Below the pieces are notes generated by a model, which was not told the origin of the DNA, did not search any database, and saw only the letters and a program-made list of their open reading frames with translations. 64,000 nucleotides of DNA from Fen-1258 sp964441505. Its GTDB lineage: Bacteria; Bacteroidota; Ignavibacteria; Ignavibacteriales; Melioribacteraceae. Made by a program: the position numbers and the translations under genes. Within the stretch, counting starts at the first letter, position 1; each line of letters begins with the position of its first letter. The stretch is from positions 29,545-93,544 of the forward strand of contig CAYTUV010000014.1 of assembly GCA_964441505.1 (NCBI GenBank). Reading direction: 5' to 3'. Shown here piece by piece: positions 9,427 to 18,565 of the stretch.

Positions 9427-10476
9427 CTATTCTTTTAGTTTGCCATGCAAGATCATATTTCTACTACTGTTATTATCATAAAAACCACAGAATATCTCTC
9501 TATCAAAAAAAGCAGGCTCTCCTCCTATAATTTTATTGGCGATGCTGTTATATTTAATAAGATACTGAATATCTGTTCCATTGAAATGTGCTAACCCATC
9601 TCTCATACTAATAAATATATCTTTTGAATTTCTTCCAAAGAGGTAATACCAAAAATTTGGGAGACTAACTGAAAACTGTTTGACAAAGGATTCTCCTCTA
9701 AATAGATATATGTCTTTACCAATTAAGAAATATAATTCCTTATCAATAAGATTAAAATTTCCAAAAATAATTTTGTCAGTGGAGTTCGAATAAATTTCTT
9801 TAAGCTGGTCTCCATTTAATTCATAAAATGCTATAGTGTCACTGACAGTTGTGCTTGTTCGAAGGCCAAAAACATATACTTTATTTTGTTCTTTTCTAAT
9901 TGAGATAAATTGAGAATTAAAATTTACTTTTAGAATTTCTTGCCATGTATAGCCGTCATAGTGAAGAATAAAACCTCGCCATAAATCTTTGCCATTAACT
10001 ATATACGAAATTATTCCACAAGCATAAACATCGTTAGGTTGTGTGCCCCGAATATTATATATACCAACATTATGAGAACCTTCCACTATGTATCTGTAAT
10101 TTTCACTCCACTTTGTCCCGTCATAATGCCAAATTCTTCCATCATTATCTCCACCCATCCAAACATCGTTTTTACTAAAACCAAAAAGTGTATTTCCTGC
10201 ACAAAGAATCGGTTCATTTTTATATGTAATCCATTTAGCCCCATCGTAATGTAAAAGACGATCTTCAGAATCTCCTCCAGCCCCAACTACCCACACATCT
10301 TGAGGAGATGAACCCCAAACAGCACCAATAAAATTCATAGGCATATTAAGTGTATCCACAGTCCACACATAATCTCTTCTGCCGGGTTGTGGTTCGGGTT
10401 CTATTGGGTTGCTGTTACAAGAAATGAGTATTGTAGCAAAAGAAAGAAGTGTTGCAATTTTTAAGAAGGGTTTCAT
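9427..10476 (-). CDS. Lipoprotein with beta-propeller-like repeats
   Basis: Predicted outer-membrane or periplasmic lipoprotein of 349 residues. The signal peptide ends in a lipobox (LISC, Cys near residue 20), followed by a Pro/Glu-rich linker. The body carries repeated motifs of the form 'WGSSPQDVWVVG...LLHYDGAKW' and 'DVWMGGDNDGRIWHYDGTKW', with further copies near NDVYACG and KDIFISM. These resemble bladed repeats in uncharacterised secreted Ignavibacteria/Bacteroidetes proteins. No catalytic motif is recognisable and no function can be assigned. Confidence 0.7.
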   Translation of the reverse strand: MKPFLKIATLLSFATILISCNSNPIEPEPQPGRRDYVWTVDTLNMPMNFIGAVWGSSPQDVWVVGAGGDSEDRLLHYDGAKWITYKNEPILCAGNTLFGFSKNDVWMGGDNDGRIWHYDGTKWSENYRYIVEGSHNVGIYNIRGTQPNDVYACGIISYIVNGKDLWRGFILHYDGYTWQEILKVNFNSQFISIRKEQNKVYVFGLRTSTTVSDTIAFYELNGDQLKEIYSNSTDKIIFGNFNLIDKELYFLIGKDIYLFRGESFVKQFSVSLPNFWYYLFGRNSKDIFISMRDGLAHFNGTDIQYLIKYNSIANKIIGGEPAFFDREIFCGFYDNNSSRNMILHGKLKE

Positions 10477-10591
10477 TATTCCCCTGATTTTAGTTATTTA
10501 ACAGTTAGTTCGAATTACCATTGAGTAGATAGCCTTTCTTTTTGAGTAAGTCAAATCCGAGTTGTTGTTTGGAAAGTATTTTGAGGAATTA

Positions 10592-10627
10592 TAAAAAGTG
10601 TATGGGCTCAATATATTGAGCCCATAC
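10592..10627 (-). terminator. Terminator of the M16 gene pair
   Basis: A perfect 28-bp palindrome (10600-10627, arms GTATGGGCTCAATA) is followed on the minus strand by CACTTTTTATAA. It lies 12 bp past the stop of the gene at 10639. Confidence 0.75.
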
Positions 10628-10638
10628 ATCAATTAACC

Positions 10639-12699
10639 TTATTTTACTTCGAAGAGAGAATCTGCTAAACCTGTATTTATTTCTATTGAAGTAGTTATCA
10701 GGTCGAGCGGTCCGTTAGGTGTTCCCACACTCATCTTATAAGCGTATTTAACACCCAGAACATCACGATAATCATCAAAATCAATTGTTTGCACCGCTGT
10801 TCCCTGCATGGATAATTGCCTTATCAGGAATCCGGTATTTATATCATAATAATTTGTGGTTTTCTTTCCGGAAGGATAAGTCAACACGATACTGTAAGCT
10901 TCTTTATTGTTAATAGTTTCCTTTCCCGACAAATCTGTTTTTATTCCTCTCTCGGCATATTCCAACATTGCATACATAGAACCGAGTTTCATTTGCTCTA
11001 TCTGATCTGCGGGTAGTTGTTGTTCCTGCCCCATCGCACTCATCTTCCCTTTTTCACCATCAAAAATTATTACCTGTTGACCGACTCCGAAATCAATTAA
11101 TGAATGAGATTTATTCGGAGCTTTCAGCGATTGTGTCATTGTAATATTCATTCCCTGCATCTGACCGGACATCTTGGTAACCCTGTCTTTCACCTTAAGA
11201 ATATTTTCCTTCCCGCCGATTGCTTCAACGTATTTGTTGAGAACTTGTTCAGCAGTTAATCCTGCAGGAGCTTTCTTCACATTCGGATCATATTTTTCGC
11301 CGTAAATGTCAAAATAGTCAACTTTGCCGCTAACGCTGAATTTGGAAATATTTTTTGCAACTTCTTCGCCGCTGCCAACTACAACAACATATGCATTATT
11401 AGGTTTGATATATTTTTTTGCGATATTCTGAACGTCCTCAACTGTAACAGCATTCAAATTCTTGAGATAATTTTTATAGTAGTCTTTTGGAAGATTATAT
11501 CTTGCAATGTTGATTGCAAAATTTGCAACAGTTGCAGGTTTTTCAAGGCTGCGGATAAAATCGCCGGATAATAAATTCTTGGCATTCTGAAGTTCCGCCT
11601 CGCTCACTTTTTCGTTTCTGATCTTTTTCATCTCATTCATTACTTCGGTAATTGCGCTGTCTGTAACTACATTTCTAACTTTTGTCGAAGCTGAAAAACT
11701 TCCTATTACTTTATCTGCGTTCAAATTTGAATATGCACCATACGTATAGGCTTTTGATTCACGCAGGTTCATAAACAATCTTCCAGATGCACTGCCGCCT
11801 AAAATTAAATTAGCGACTTTTGTTTTCATTGCATCTTCACTTCCAATTGGCAATTCAACCGGATAGCAAACAGAAATAACCGATTGAACAGAATTAGCAC
11901 GATCAACAAGACTAACTTTATTTACAATAGGAGCTTTGGGAGTCGGGAAGGAGTTCTGAGGAACATCTTTTTTCTCCCACTTGCTCAGATATTTTTCGAT
12001 CAATGTTTTTGCTTTTGCTTTTGTGATGTCTCCTACAATAGCGAGATATGAAATGTTCGGTCTGAAATAAGTTTCAATATATTTATTACACATCTCAAGA
12101 GTAACTGATTTTACACTTTCTTCAATATCCATTTCACCATATGGGTGCTCTTTCCCGAACATGATTGCAGATCCAACTCTGTTAGCAATCGCGTCAGGGT
12201 CATCTTTCTGATATGCAAGACCGGATAATGTCTGCTTTCTGATTTTTTCTAGTTCTTCCTGCTTGAAGTCGGGATTTAGAATAATGTCGGATACTATTGC
12301 CATAATCTTATCGGCATGTTTCGAAAGACCGGAAGCATAAATACCTGTTGCAGAAGTTGACAGATCAGCTCCAAGGAAATCTATCTCTTCATCAAGTTTA
12401 TCTTTTGTCCGGTTCTTTGTACCTGTGCGTAGAAGTTGTCCTGCAGCAGAGACGTAACCTGCATTTTTCCCTTCAACAATCGGGTCTCTGTCAACTACAA
12501 GACTAAATGCAATTGAAGGAAGCTTATGATTTTCTACCACATACACTTTCAATCCGTTGGAAAGGAGGAATGAATCGGCATTGCCGATTTTAACTTCGGG
12601 TGCAGGACCGGGCTGCGGCCGTTTAGTTCTGTCTATCTGGGCAAGAGAGATTGATGCTGTAAACAGAATCAGCATTAACACTAAAACTTTGTTTTTCAT
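10639..12699 (-). CDS. M16-family protein lacking the metal motif, with C-terminal LolA-like domain
   Basis: Secreted protein of 686 residues with a signal peptide (VLMLILFTASISLAQ). Residues about 35-460 form the two M16 (pitrilysin-like) domains. At the place where active members have HxxEH it reads AGYVSAAGQLLRTG, so the zinc site is absent. The second domain keeps the conserved ESKAYTYGAYS segment. This is the pattern of the non-catalytic partner in two-subunit M16B peptidases. Residues about 485-686 are an added domain resembling outer-membrane lipoprotein-sorting (LolA-like) sequences. The gene follows the HxxEH-bearing paralogue by 129 bp on the same strand, so a heterodimer is likely. 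Confidence 0.85.
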   Translation of the reverse strand: MKNKVLVLMLILFTASISLAQIDRTKRPQPGPAPEVKIGNADSFLLSNGLKVYVVENHKLPSIAFSLVVDRDPIVEGKNAGYVSAAGQLLRTGTKNRTKDKLDEEIDFLGADLSTSATGIYASGLSKHADKIMAIVSDIILNPDFKQEELEKIRKQTLSGLAYQKDDPDAIANRVGSAIMFGKEHPYGEMDIEESVKSVTLEMCNKYIETYFRPNISYLAIVGDITKAKAKTLIEKYLSKWEKKDVPQNSFPTPKAPIVNKVSLVDRANSVQSVISVCYPVELPIGSEDAMKTKVANLILGGSASGRLFMNLRESKAYTYGAYSNLNADKVIGSFSASTKVRNVVTDSAITEVMNEMKKIRNEKVSEAELQNAKNLLSGDFIRSLEKPATVANFAINIARYNLPKDYYKNYLKNLNAVTVEDVQNIAKKYIKPNNAYVVVVGSGEEVAKNISKFSVSGKVDYFDIYGEKYDPNVKKAPAGLTAEQVLNKYVEAIGGKENILKVKDRVTKMSGQMQGMNITMTQSLKAPNKSHSLIDFGVGQQVIIFDGEKGKMSAMGQEQQLPADQIEQMKLGSMYAMLEYAERGIKTDLSGKETINNKEAYSIVLTYPSGKKTTNYYDINTGFLIRQLSMQGTAVQTIDFDDYRDVLGVKYAYKMSVGTPNGPLDLITTSIEINTGLADSLFEVK

Positions 12700-12735
12700 T
12701 TTTATTACTCCGTTATGTTTTCAAATTTTTCTATT

Positions 12736-12826
12736 CGTCATTTCAGATCAAGCATTGCGAGGACTTATTCAGACTTCCAATAGATTCTCACTTGTGCTTT
12801 CACTTTTTTATATGCAAAATGACAGC
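12736..12826. repeat. Degenerate inverted repeat between the M16 genes
   Basis: Ends CGTCATTT and AAAATGACAG are inverted around AT-rich sequence. This is the end structure of the common intergenic 'GTCATT...AATGAC' repeats; a related one lies at 46279-46388. Confidence 0.4.
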
Positions 12827-12828
12827 GC

Positions 12829-14154
12829 TTATTTTTTCTCTAACGATTTTGGTAAGTAATAGAGAACAACCCTATTTTCTTTAGTCAAATATTTGTTTGC
12901 AACACGTTTAATATCATCACGGGTAACTTTCATATAACGCTGAAGTTCTGTGTTAATCAAATTCGCATCACCGTAATAGACAAAATAATTAGCCAGACTT
13001 TCGCCGATTCCCGCTACGGTTGAATTTCTTGTAACAAAATCGGTTTCAATCTGATTTCTGATCTTCTGGAATTCTGTTTCTGTTATTAACTCGTTCTTAA
13101 CTTTTTGAATTTCTGCATCTATTGATGATTCTAAATCCTCCGCCTTTACACCTGCATTACATACACCCAGCGCAATAAACAATCCCGGATCTTCCAGAGG
13201 AAACGGTATTGATTGAACCTGTACAGCTTTTTGCTGCTTGTCTTTAATTTCCTTTGTCATTCTTGAACTTTCTCCACCTGTGAGAACAGTTCCTAACATG
13301 CTGAGGGCATAATAATCAGCTGTACCTTGAGCAGGCATGTGGTAAGCATGAAGTACTAACGGTAACTGAACATTATCATAAACAATTTCTCTTACTTCCG
13401 CCGTCTTAACCGGTTCAACCTCTTTAGGACGAACAATTTCTTCCTTGCCCTTTGGAATTTCTCCAAAATATTTTTTGATCAATTCTTTCGCTTTGATAAT
13501 ATCGATGTCGCCGGCAAGAGTTAATGTTGCATTCTGAGGTACGTAATATTTTTTGTAGAAGGCAAGAAACTCATCAAGCTTTGCTTGATCGATATATTGT
13601 GCTGAACCGATAGGTGTCCATCTGTATGGATGAATTTTGTAAGCGTTGCCGAATAACTTTTCAATCAATGTTCCGTATGGACGGTTATCAAGACTCTGTT
13701 TGCGTTCTTCTTTAACCACTTTACGCTGAGTCTCGACCCCGATACTATCAATTTTTAATTGAAGCATTCTTTCGGATTCCATATATAATCCGAGTTCGAG
13801 CTGATTCGACGGCAGGTTTTCAAAATAATAAGTTCGGTCGAAAGAAGTATTTGCATTTAACTGGCCGCCGGCAGCTTCAATAATTTTCATGTATTCGCCA
13901 CGTTTAATATTCGGCGAGCCTTCAAACATCAGATGTTCGAAGAAATGAGCAAATCCAGTTCTTTGAGGATCTTCATTTTTACTTCCCACGTGATATAGTA
14001 TCGATACGGCTACGATTGGAGTAGTGCTATCCTGATGCAAGATTACGTTCATTCCGTTATCAAGTTTGTATTGAACGAAATCAATTTTTTTGCTCTGTGC
14101 ATTGTTAAGCGCAAAACCGATAATTAGTAAAAACAAAATGAGTCTGTGTTTCAT
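12829..14154 (-). CDS. M16-family zinc metallopeptidase, catalytic subunit
   Basis: Periplasmic insulinase-family peptidase of 441 residues with a signal peptide (LILFLLIIGFALNNAQS). The active site is intact: HFFEH (about residue 68) is the inverted HxxEH zinc motif, with the distal Glu in the following helix (VVKEERKQSLDNRPYG). The two M16 domains span about 25-240 and 250-435. It lies directly before the non-catalytic paralogue and probably forms the active half of that pair, degrading peptides in the periplasm. The substrate is unknown. Confidence 0.9.
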   Translation of the reverse strand: MKHRLILFLLIIGFALNNAQSKKIDFVQYKLDNGMNVILHQDSTTPIVAVSILYHVGSKNEDPQRTGFAHFFEHLMFEGSPNIKRGEYMKIIEAAGGQLNANTSFDRTYYFENLPSNQLELGLYMESERMLQLKIDSIGVETQRKVVKEERKQSLDNRPYGTLIEKLFGNAYKIHPYRWTPIGSAQYIDQAKLDEFLAFYKKYYVPQNATLTLAGDIDIIKAKELIKKYFGEIPKGKEEIVRPKEVEPVKTAEVREIVYDNVQLPLVLHAYHMPAQGTADYYALSMLGTVLTGGESSRMTKEIKDKQQKAVQVQSIPFPLEDPGLFIALGVCNAGVKAEDLESSIDAEIQKVKNELITETEFQKIRNQIETDFVTRNSTVAGIGESLANYFVYYGDANLINTELQRYMKVTRDDIKRVANKYLTKENRVVLYYLPKSLEKK

Positions 14155-14526
14155 AAAAACTGCTCCTTTTGAAGTGATTAGATATTTAATATGATTTTTC
14201 TGTGTAAAAATTAGCTAAATAGTTATTGGATTGCGAACGTTAGACGTTTTCCGGAATGGATTGTTATAGGATATACACAGCCAGATACAAATACTATTTT
14301 TCTTGCAAATTGGGCATAAAAAGCAATAAAACCGATGAAAAATCAATAACTCCCAATCATTCCTCAGTTTGCCGATAAATTCATTCTATAAAAATTTTTG
14401 CATGAATTTTCTATCTGATTCGAAAAAAAATTTTGTGATAGTTCCCTCTGTAAAAAAAATAGTATTTCAAATCAGCATCTCTTTTTATTATAATGCATCT
14501 GTCTTTGAAAGGTACCAAGAGAGTAG
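14155..14526. other. Divergent intergenic region
   Basis: 372 bp between the divergent M16 peptidase and M61-like genes. AT-rich; it must hold both promoters. No hairpin, RNA gene or convincing short ORF was recognised. Confidence 0.5.
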
Positions 14527-16092
14527 ATGAAAAAAATTTTACCGGCTTTAACAACATTGATTTTCTTTTTACTAGCGGTAGACATATTGGCGAATTCGTC
14601 ACCTGTTCTCCTCTCAGAAGAAACAAATCTATACAATGATTCACGGCAGAATTCCCGCGGCAATCAAACTATCGATATTAGCTATTCCATTGAACCGTTT
14701 TATGATTTGAACATCTTTCGTTTAATCGTTGTGATGGAATTTAGAGGTGACAAATCGGGCGAGACAAAAATTATTCTTCCCGGCAGCGTTGAGTACAACT
14801 CAATCAAGTATTTAAAGGCCATTTCACAGAACACTTATATTTCAGACACAGACAACGCAAACGAGAAGATTGTAAAATATTCTTCAGGAACGTCGGTACG
14901 AATTTATTACCAGGTTGAGGAGATCAGGGACGGAGATATTGAACTTGGGAATCAACAGCTGGCGATAATCAACAAAAAATATTTTCATTTTCTTGGTGAG
15001 TCATTTTTTATTCTACCGGGCTGGGAGGCTAACATCGAGTATAACTTCAAAATAGCATGGAATCATTTACCGGCGAACTGGAGTATCGCAAACAGTTTTG
15101 GTGCGAATGAGAAGTATCAGGTGATGAAACTTGCGTTATGGAATTTCAGACATACAGTATTTCTGGGCGGCGATTTTAAGATCCGGACAAGATACATTGG
15201 CAGCGACCCGGTTTATATTGCCACACGCGGATCGTGGAAATTTTCAGAAGATCAACTTTGTGATCTCACCCGTGATATTTTAATTGAGGAAAGAAATTTC
15301 TGGAACGATCACAACTATCCATATTTTCTTTTAGCCGTTATCCCGATTTCAGGAAGTGACGATCAAAGCGGAATAGTCAGGTTAAATTCATACTCCCTGT
15401 TTTTGTCCAGCGACCGTACCATTGATATTCATTTAAAGCGGCTTCTTGCACACGATATTTTTCATTCATGGATCGGAGAAAAAGTTCAGTTTGCAGAACC
15501 GGAACAACTTGTACTTTGGTTTAAAGAAGGATTTACAAATTACTACACCGATCTGCTTTTACTGAGAGCAAAATTAATTTCACTTGAGCAATATGTTGAG
15601 CAATACAATACAATTCTCGAATCTTATTTCACTTCCCCGGTGCGTGAGGAAAAGAATGAACGCCTAATTGACGGTTTTGGAACAGACCGTGATTTAACAC
15701 GACTACCATATCTGCGCGGGCAAATTTTTGCTCACAATCTCAATTTTGCCATTATGAAAAATTCTTCCTGGAAAAAATCGTTGGATGATTTTATGCGTGA
15801 TCTGATGTCCCGCTGTCAGAATGAATCGTTGGTAATTTCTAACGGAAGCCTGAGCGCTTTAATACGGTTTTACGCGGGCGATCAGATCCTTTCGGATATT
15901 ATGCGCACACTTAATTCCGGTGCGGTTCTAAAAACTTTTCCGGATGCACTTGGACCATGTTTTAAAATGGAAATTGACTCGCGCAAAAGGTTATTAATCT
16001 TTGGCGAACAATATGATATTCCATCGTATAAATTGAAAAATGAAAATCAACAGATTGATAAGAGCTGTCTTAACTGGTTCAAGGTCGATTGA
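14527..16092 (+). CDS. M61-like (glycyl aminopeptidase-like) secreted protein with HDxxH motif
   Basis: Secreted protein of 521 residues with a signal peptide (LTTLIFFLLAVDILANS). The C-terminal half resembles the M1/M61 gluzincin catalytic domain. HDIFHSW (about residue 314) sits where family members have HExxH, and WFKEGFTNYYTD, 20 residues later, supplies the third zinc-ligand Glu. The catalytic Glu of HExxH is therefore Asp here (codon GAT). The N-terminal half (about 45-230) is beta-rich, as in M61 enzymes. Zinc binding could persist while hydrolysis is reduced or lost. It is monocistronic and convergent with the gene at 16095, the two stops being 2 bp apart. Confidence 0.65.
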   Translation: MKKILPALTTLIFFLLAVDILANSSPVLLSEETNLYNDSRQNSRGNQTIDISYSIEPFYDLNIFRLIVVMEFRGDKSGETKIILPGSVEYNSIKYLKAISQNTYISDTDNANEKIVKYSSGTSVRIYYQVEEIRDGDIELGNQQLAIINKKYFHFLGESFFILPGWEANIEYNFKIAWNHLPANWSIANSFGANEKYQVMKLALWNFRHTVFLGGDFKIRTRYIGSDPVYIATRGSWKFSEDQLCDLTRDILIEERNFWNDHNYPYFLLAVIPISGSDDQSGIVRLNSYSLFLSSDRTIDIHLKRLLAHDIFHSWIGEKVQFAEPEQLVLWFKEGFTNYYTDLLLLRAKLISLEQYVEQYNTILESYFTSPVREEKNERLIDGFGTDRDLTRLPYLRGQIFAHNLNFAIMKNSSWKKSLDDFMRDLMSRCQNESLVISNGSLSALIRFYAGDQILSDIMRTLNSGAVLKTFPDALGPCFKMEIDSRKRLLIFGEQYDIPSYKLKNENQQIDKSCLNWFKVD

Positions 16093-16094
16093 TT

Positions 16095-17126
16095 TTATGA
16101 AGAGACGCCCAACAGGCCGCCTCTTCGAGAATAAATTTTTCTATTTTTTGTTTTTCTAAATCGCGGCAGTATAAGTAGTCCTATAATAATTACAATTATT
16201 CCACCTGTCACATATATCGTCCAGATATTTGAAACACGAGATTCCACCACCATCACATAATCAAGGATGCAAAACTTATCCTGATTAAATTTCCATGTTG
16301 CTTTGTTTCCTTCCAGGGTTGCCGCATTTGTATTCAAAATAATACCGGGCATTATTACTTCATTAGTATAATCTCCATCAATCCCCGACATGCTTTCCAG
16401 CTTCGAATTAATGTTTTGCATAATTAACTCAATATTTTGCTTGTGCATTGCGACTCTTTCTACACCCAATACATTTTGCAAAGTTCTCATTATACTTTCA
16501 GTCTTCCCTGATCCACCTTTCAGACTATCAAGAAGCACCTCTTTTCTTGCGGATAATAGATCAAGCCACACAGAATCCTTTTCTTTCCGTACACTTTCAA
16601 TCAACTGTAGGTAAAACTCTTCTAATATATTTTCCTCAACATAATGATCAATTTTTTTCTTCAGTGTTTTACTTGTATCGCCGGCCTCGAACAGTTTGTA
16701 TTCTTCTTTTGTCAGGTATGAACGGACCGGAATTCTATTGAATCTATTAAATGATTTATAAGTTTCCTTATATGTTAGATAAGAGAAAAACCATCTGAAT
16801 TTTTTCTCGAATTGAATTTCAATCCCGACTTTGTTTTTCCCTTTATACTCATCATTAATTTTATTTACATCGTCAAAATTTTTATGGACGATGAAAACTT
16901 TTTGAGTATCCTTTCCCAATGTTTTGTGTTGAAGGTCCCAGCTTTTATCATGGGGAATGAAAAATCCACCATTGAATATTCTGGATGAATCGACTTTCGC
17001 TATTATAATTCGTTCGCACGAACCGTCACTGTTGATTTTGGTTGTGGTTTTATATTCCTCTTTGCAGCCGGACAAACTCATTATTGCAAAAGAGATTATC
17101 CCGTAAATCAAAATTTTGATTTTCAT
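16095..17126 (-). CDS. Lipoprotein co-transcribed with the ECF sigma/anti-sigma pair
   Basis: Uncharacterised 343-residue protein. A lipoprotein signal (IISFAIMSLSGC) is followed by a soluble, Lys/Glu-rich domain (about 25-300). A C-terminal membrane helix (IYVTGGIIVIIIGLLIL) and a basic tail (RFRKTKNRKIYSRRG) end it, so both ends should be membrane-bound. Its start overlaps the anti-sigma stop by 4 bp, making it the third gene of the sigma operon. That places it as a sensor or target of the envelope-stress pathway; this is inference from context. The last 15 residues are encoded by an inverted repeat (16099-16126). Confidence 0.7.
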   Translation of the reverse strand: MKIKILIYGIISFAIMSLSGCKEEYKTTTKINSDGSCERIIIAKVDSSRIFNGGFFIPHDKSWDLQHKTLGKDTQKVFIVHKNFDDVNKINDEYKGKNKVGIEIQFEKKFRWFFSYLTYKETYKSFNRFNRIPVRSYLTKEEYKLFEAGDTSKTLKKKIDHYVEENILEEFYLQLIESVRKEKDSVWLDLLSARKEVLLDSLKGGSGKTESIMRTLQNVLGVERVAMHKQNIELIMQNINSKLESMSGIDGDYTNEVIMPGIILNTNAATLEGNKATWKFNQDKFCILDYVMVVESRVSNIWTIYVTGGIIVIIIGLLILPRFRKTKNRKIYSRRGGLLGVSS

Positions 17127-17878
17127 TTTAGCCCTCTCTTTTCCTTGCTCTCTTCTAATTCTTTGTTAAGTCTTTCTATCTCCTGACGCAGATACTTTAT
17201 CTCTTTGCTACTAAAACCCGATGACCTTACAGCTAAGGTATCCGTAAGAAATTTGCTGCGCATATCATCCAGGCGTGCTTTAGTTGCTTCGTCCAATTTG
17301 TTGTAATCATCAAGGAGAGCTAGCAGATCATTCTTTTTCATCAGCACCAATTCTCTGTTGATCTCCATGAAGGAACTCTTTCCGTTTAATAATTTATATG
17401 CGTCATAGAAAAATTTCAGAACACCTTCTTCTTCCTGAATGACACCGGAATAAATCATCTTTTGATTCCAGCGATTACCAATTTTCTGTTCGAGGGATAT
17501 TATCTGCTTTGTATCGCTGTACTCCATATAAACGAATGAGAGCGTGCATAGTAGCAATAACAGAGCTAAGGCAAACTTCACTGACCGTGTGGAGATAATT
17601 TCTATGAAGTAGTTGAGAATAGTTTTGGAATCAGAATGGTTTTCATTACTGATCTTTTTCATTATTGATCTTGTAAGATACTCTTCGTTCTCAAATTGAT
17701 GATCTTTCTTTTTGATTTTAACAAATAACGAATCCGCTTTCAGAATATTTTCATATATGATTCTGCATCTGTCACATTGCTTAATGTGTTCATCAATCAG
17801 AGCCCACCTGGCGGAATTGATCTCGTCCTTTTTTGATGAGTAAAGGAATTGTTCTACTTCTTTGCAGTTCATATTCAT
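17123..17878 (-). CDS. Anti-sigma factor, zinc-finger (ZAS/zf-HC2) type
   Basis: Membrane-bound inhibitor of the adjacent ECF sigma factor, 251 residues. The N-terminal domain carries the HxxxCxxC motif (HIKQCDRC, about 31-38). One membrane helix (FALALLLLLCTLSFVYM, about 102-118) is followed by a periplasmic domain ending in a predicted coiled coil (EIKYLRQEIERLNKELEE). It overlaps the sigma gene upstream and the lipoprotein gene downstream by 4 bp each. The periplasmic coiled coil is a plausible contact site for the co-encoded lipoprotein. Confidence 0.85.
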   Translation of the reverse strand: MNMNCKEVEQFLYSSKKDEINSARWALIDEHIKQCDRCRIIYENILKADSLFVKIKKKDHQFENEEYLTRSIMKKISNENHSDSKTILNYFIEIISTRSVKFALALLLLLCTLSFVYMEYSDTKQIISLEQKIGNRWNQKMIYSGVIQEEEGVLKFFYDAYKLLNGKSSFMEINRELVLMKKNDLLALLDDYNKLDEATKARLDDMRSKFLTDTLAVRSSGFSSKEIKYLRQEIERLNKELEESKEKRGLK

Positions 17879-18447
17879 TTTTCCAAACCGATTATTTTTT
17901 TTCTTATACTTTGCCGGGCAAAAAACAAGTTTGTTTTAACGGATGCTTCCGACATGCCCGTAATCCCGGCTACTTCATTAATTGAAAACTCCTCGATATC
18001 TCTTAGTACAAAAATTATTCTTTGTTTTTCCGAGAGTTCCCGGGAAAAATATTTTATTAACTCTGCTGTTTCTCTGTTCGAAAACTCCCGCTCCAAATCG
18101 CTAGAACTAAGACTCTTCAATTCAAATATCTCTTCGGACATCTTTTCAAATACCTTTTTGTTTCTCTTCTCCGACTTCAGTTTATCGTAGCATAAATTCA
18201 CAATTATTTTGTACATCCATGTTGTGAATTTCGATCTTGAATTGTAATTCTTAAGGTTCTTCCAAATTCTGATAAAACTCTCCTGAACGATATCTTTTGC
18301 ATCATCCTGGTTGCACATTATTCTGAATGAAATTGCCAATCCGTATCTCTGGTAAGACCTGACAATTCTTTCGAAAGCTCTCACATCCCCATTGCGGGAT
18401 CTTTCGATCAGTTCGTTTACTTCTTCAGCCGGAATTTGATAATGCAT
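17875..18447 (-). CDS. ECF-subfamily RNA polymerase sigma-70 factor
   Basis: Alternative sigma factor of 190 residues. Region 2 spans about 20-90 (CNQDDAKDIVQESFIRIW) and region 4 about 125-185 (LSEKQRIIFVLRDIEEFS, then a helix-turn-helix EVAGITGMSEASVKTNLFFA). Region 1 and the full region 3 are absent, as in ECF factors. It is the first gene of a three-gene operon with its anti-sigma factor and a lipoprotein, and such operons usually transcribe themselves. Confidence 0.92.
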   Translation of the reverse strand: MHYQIPAEEVNELIERSRNGDVRAFERIVRSYQRYGLAISFRIMCNQDDAKDIVQESFIRIWKNLKNYNSRSKFTTWMYKIIVNLCYDKLKSEKRNKKVFEKMSEEIFELKSLSSSDLEREFSNRETAELIKYFSRELSEKQRIIFVLRDIEEFSINEVAGITGMSEASVKTNLFFARQSIRKKIIGLEK

Positions 18448-18528
18448 TTAGTTCTTTTGTTTCTCAATCAATGATACGACTGAAAATAGGAAAAGTTAAA
18501 TCGATCGGGAAAAATAATTTGGCGGGTA

Positions 18529-18560
18529 AAATGTAGAGACTCGATTTATCGAGTCTCTAC
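18529..18560 (-). terminator. Terminator of glyS
   Basis: A perfect 13-bp stem (18533-18560, arm GTAGAGACTCGAT) with a 2-nt loop is followed on the minus strand by ATTTT. It lies 6 bp past the glyS stop. Confidence 0.65.
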
Positions 18561-18565
18561 AAAAT

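Noticed and set aside
14411..14663. Short minus-strand ORFs upstream of the M61-like gene
   Set aside because: They overlap its 5' end in antisense and show no homology or signal-like sequence.
16099..16126. Hairpin GAAGAG...CTCTTC as terminator of the sigma operon
   Set aside because: It lies inside the last codons of the lipoprotein gene and lacks a T-run on either strand.
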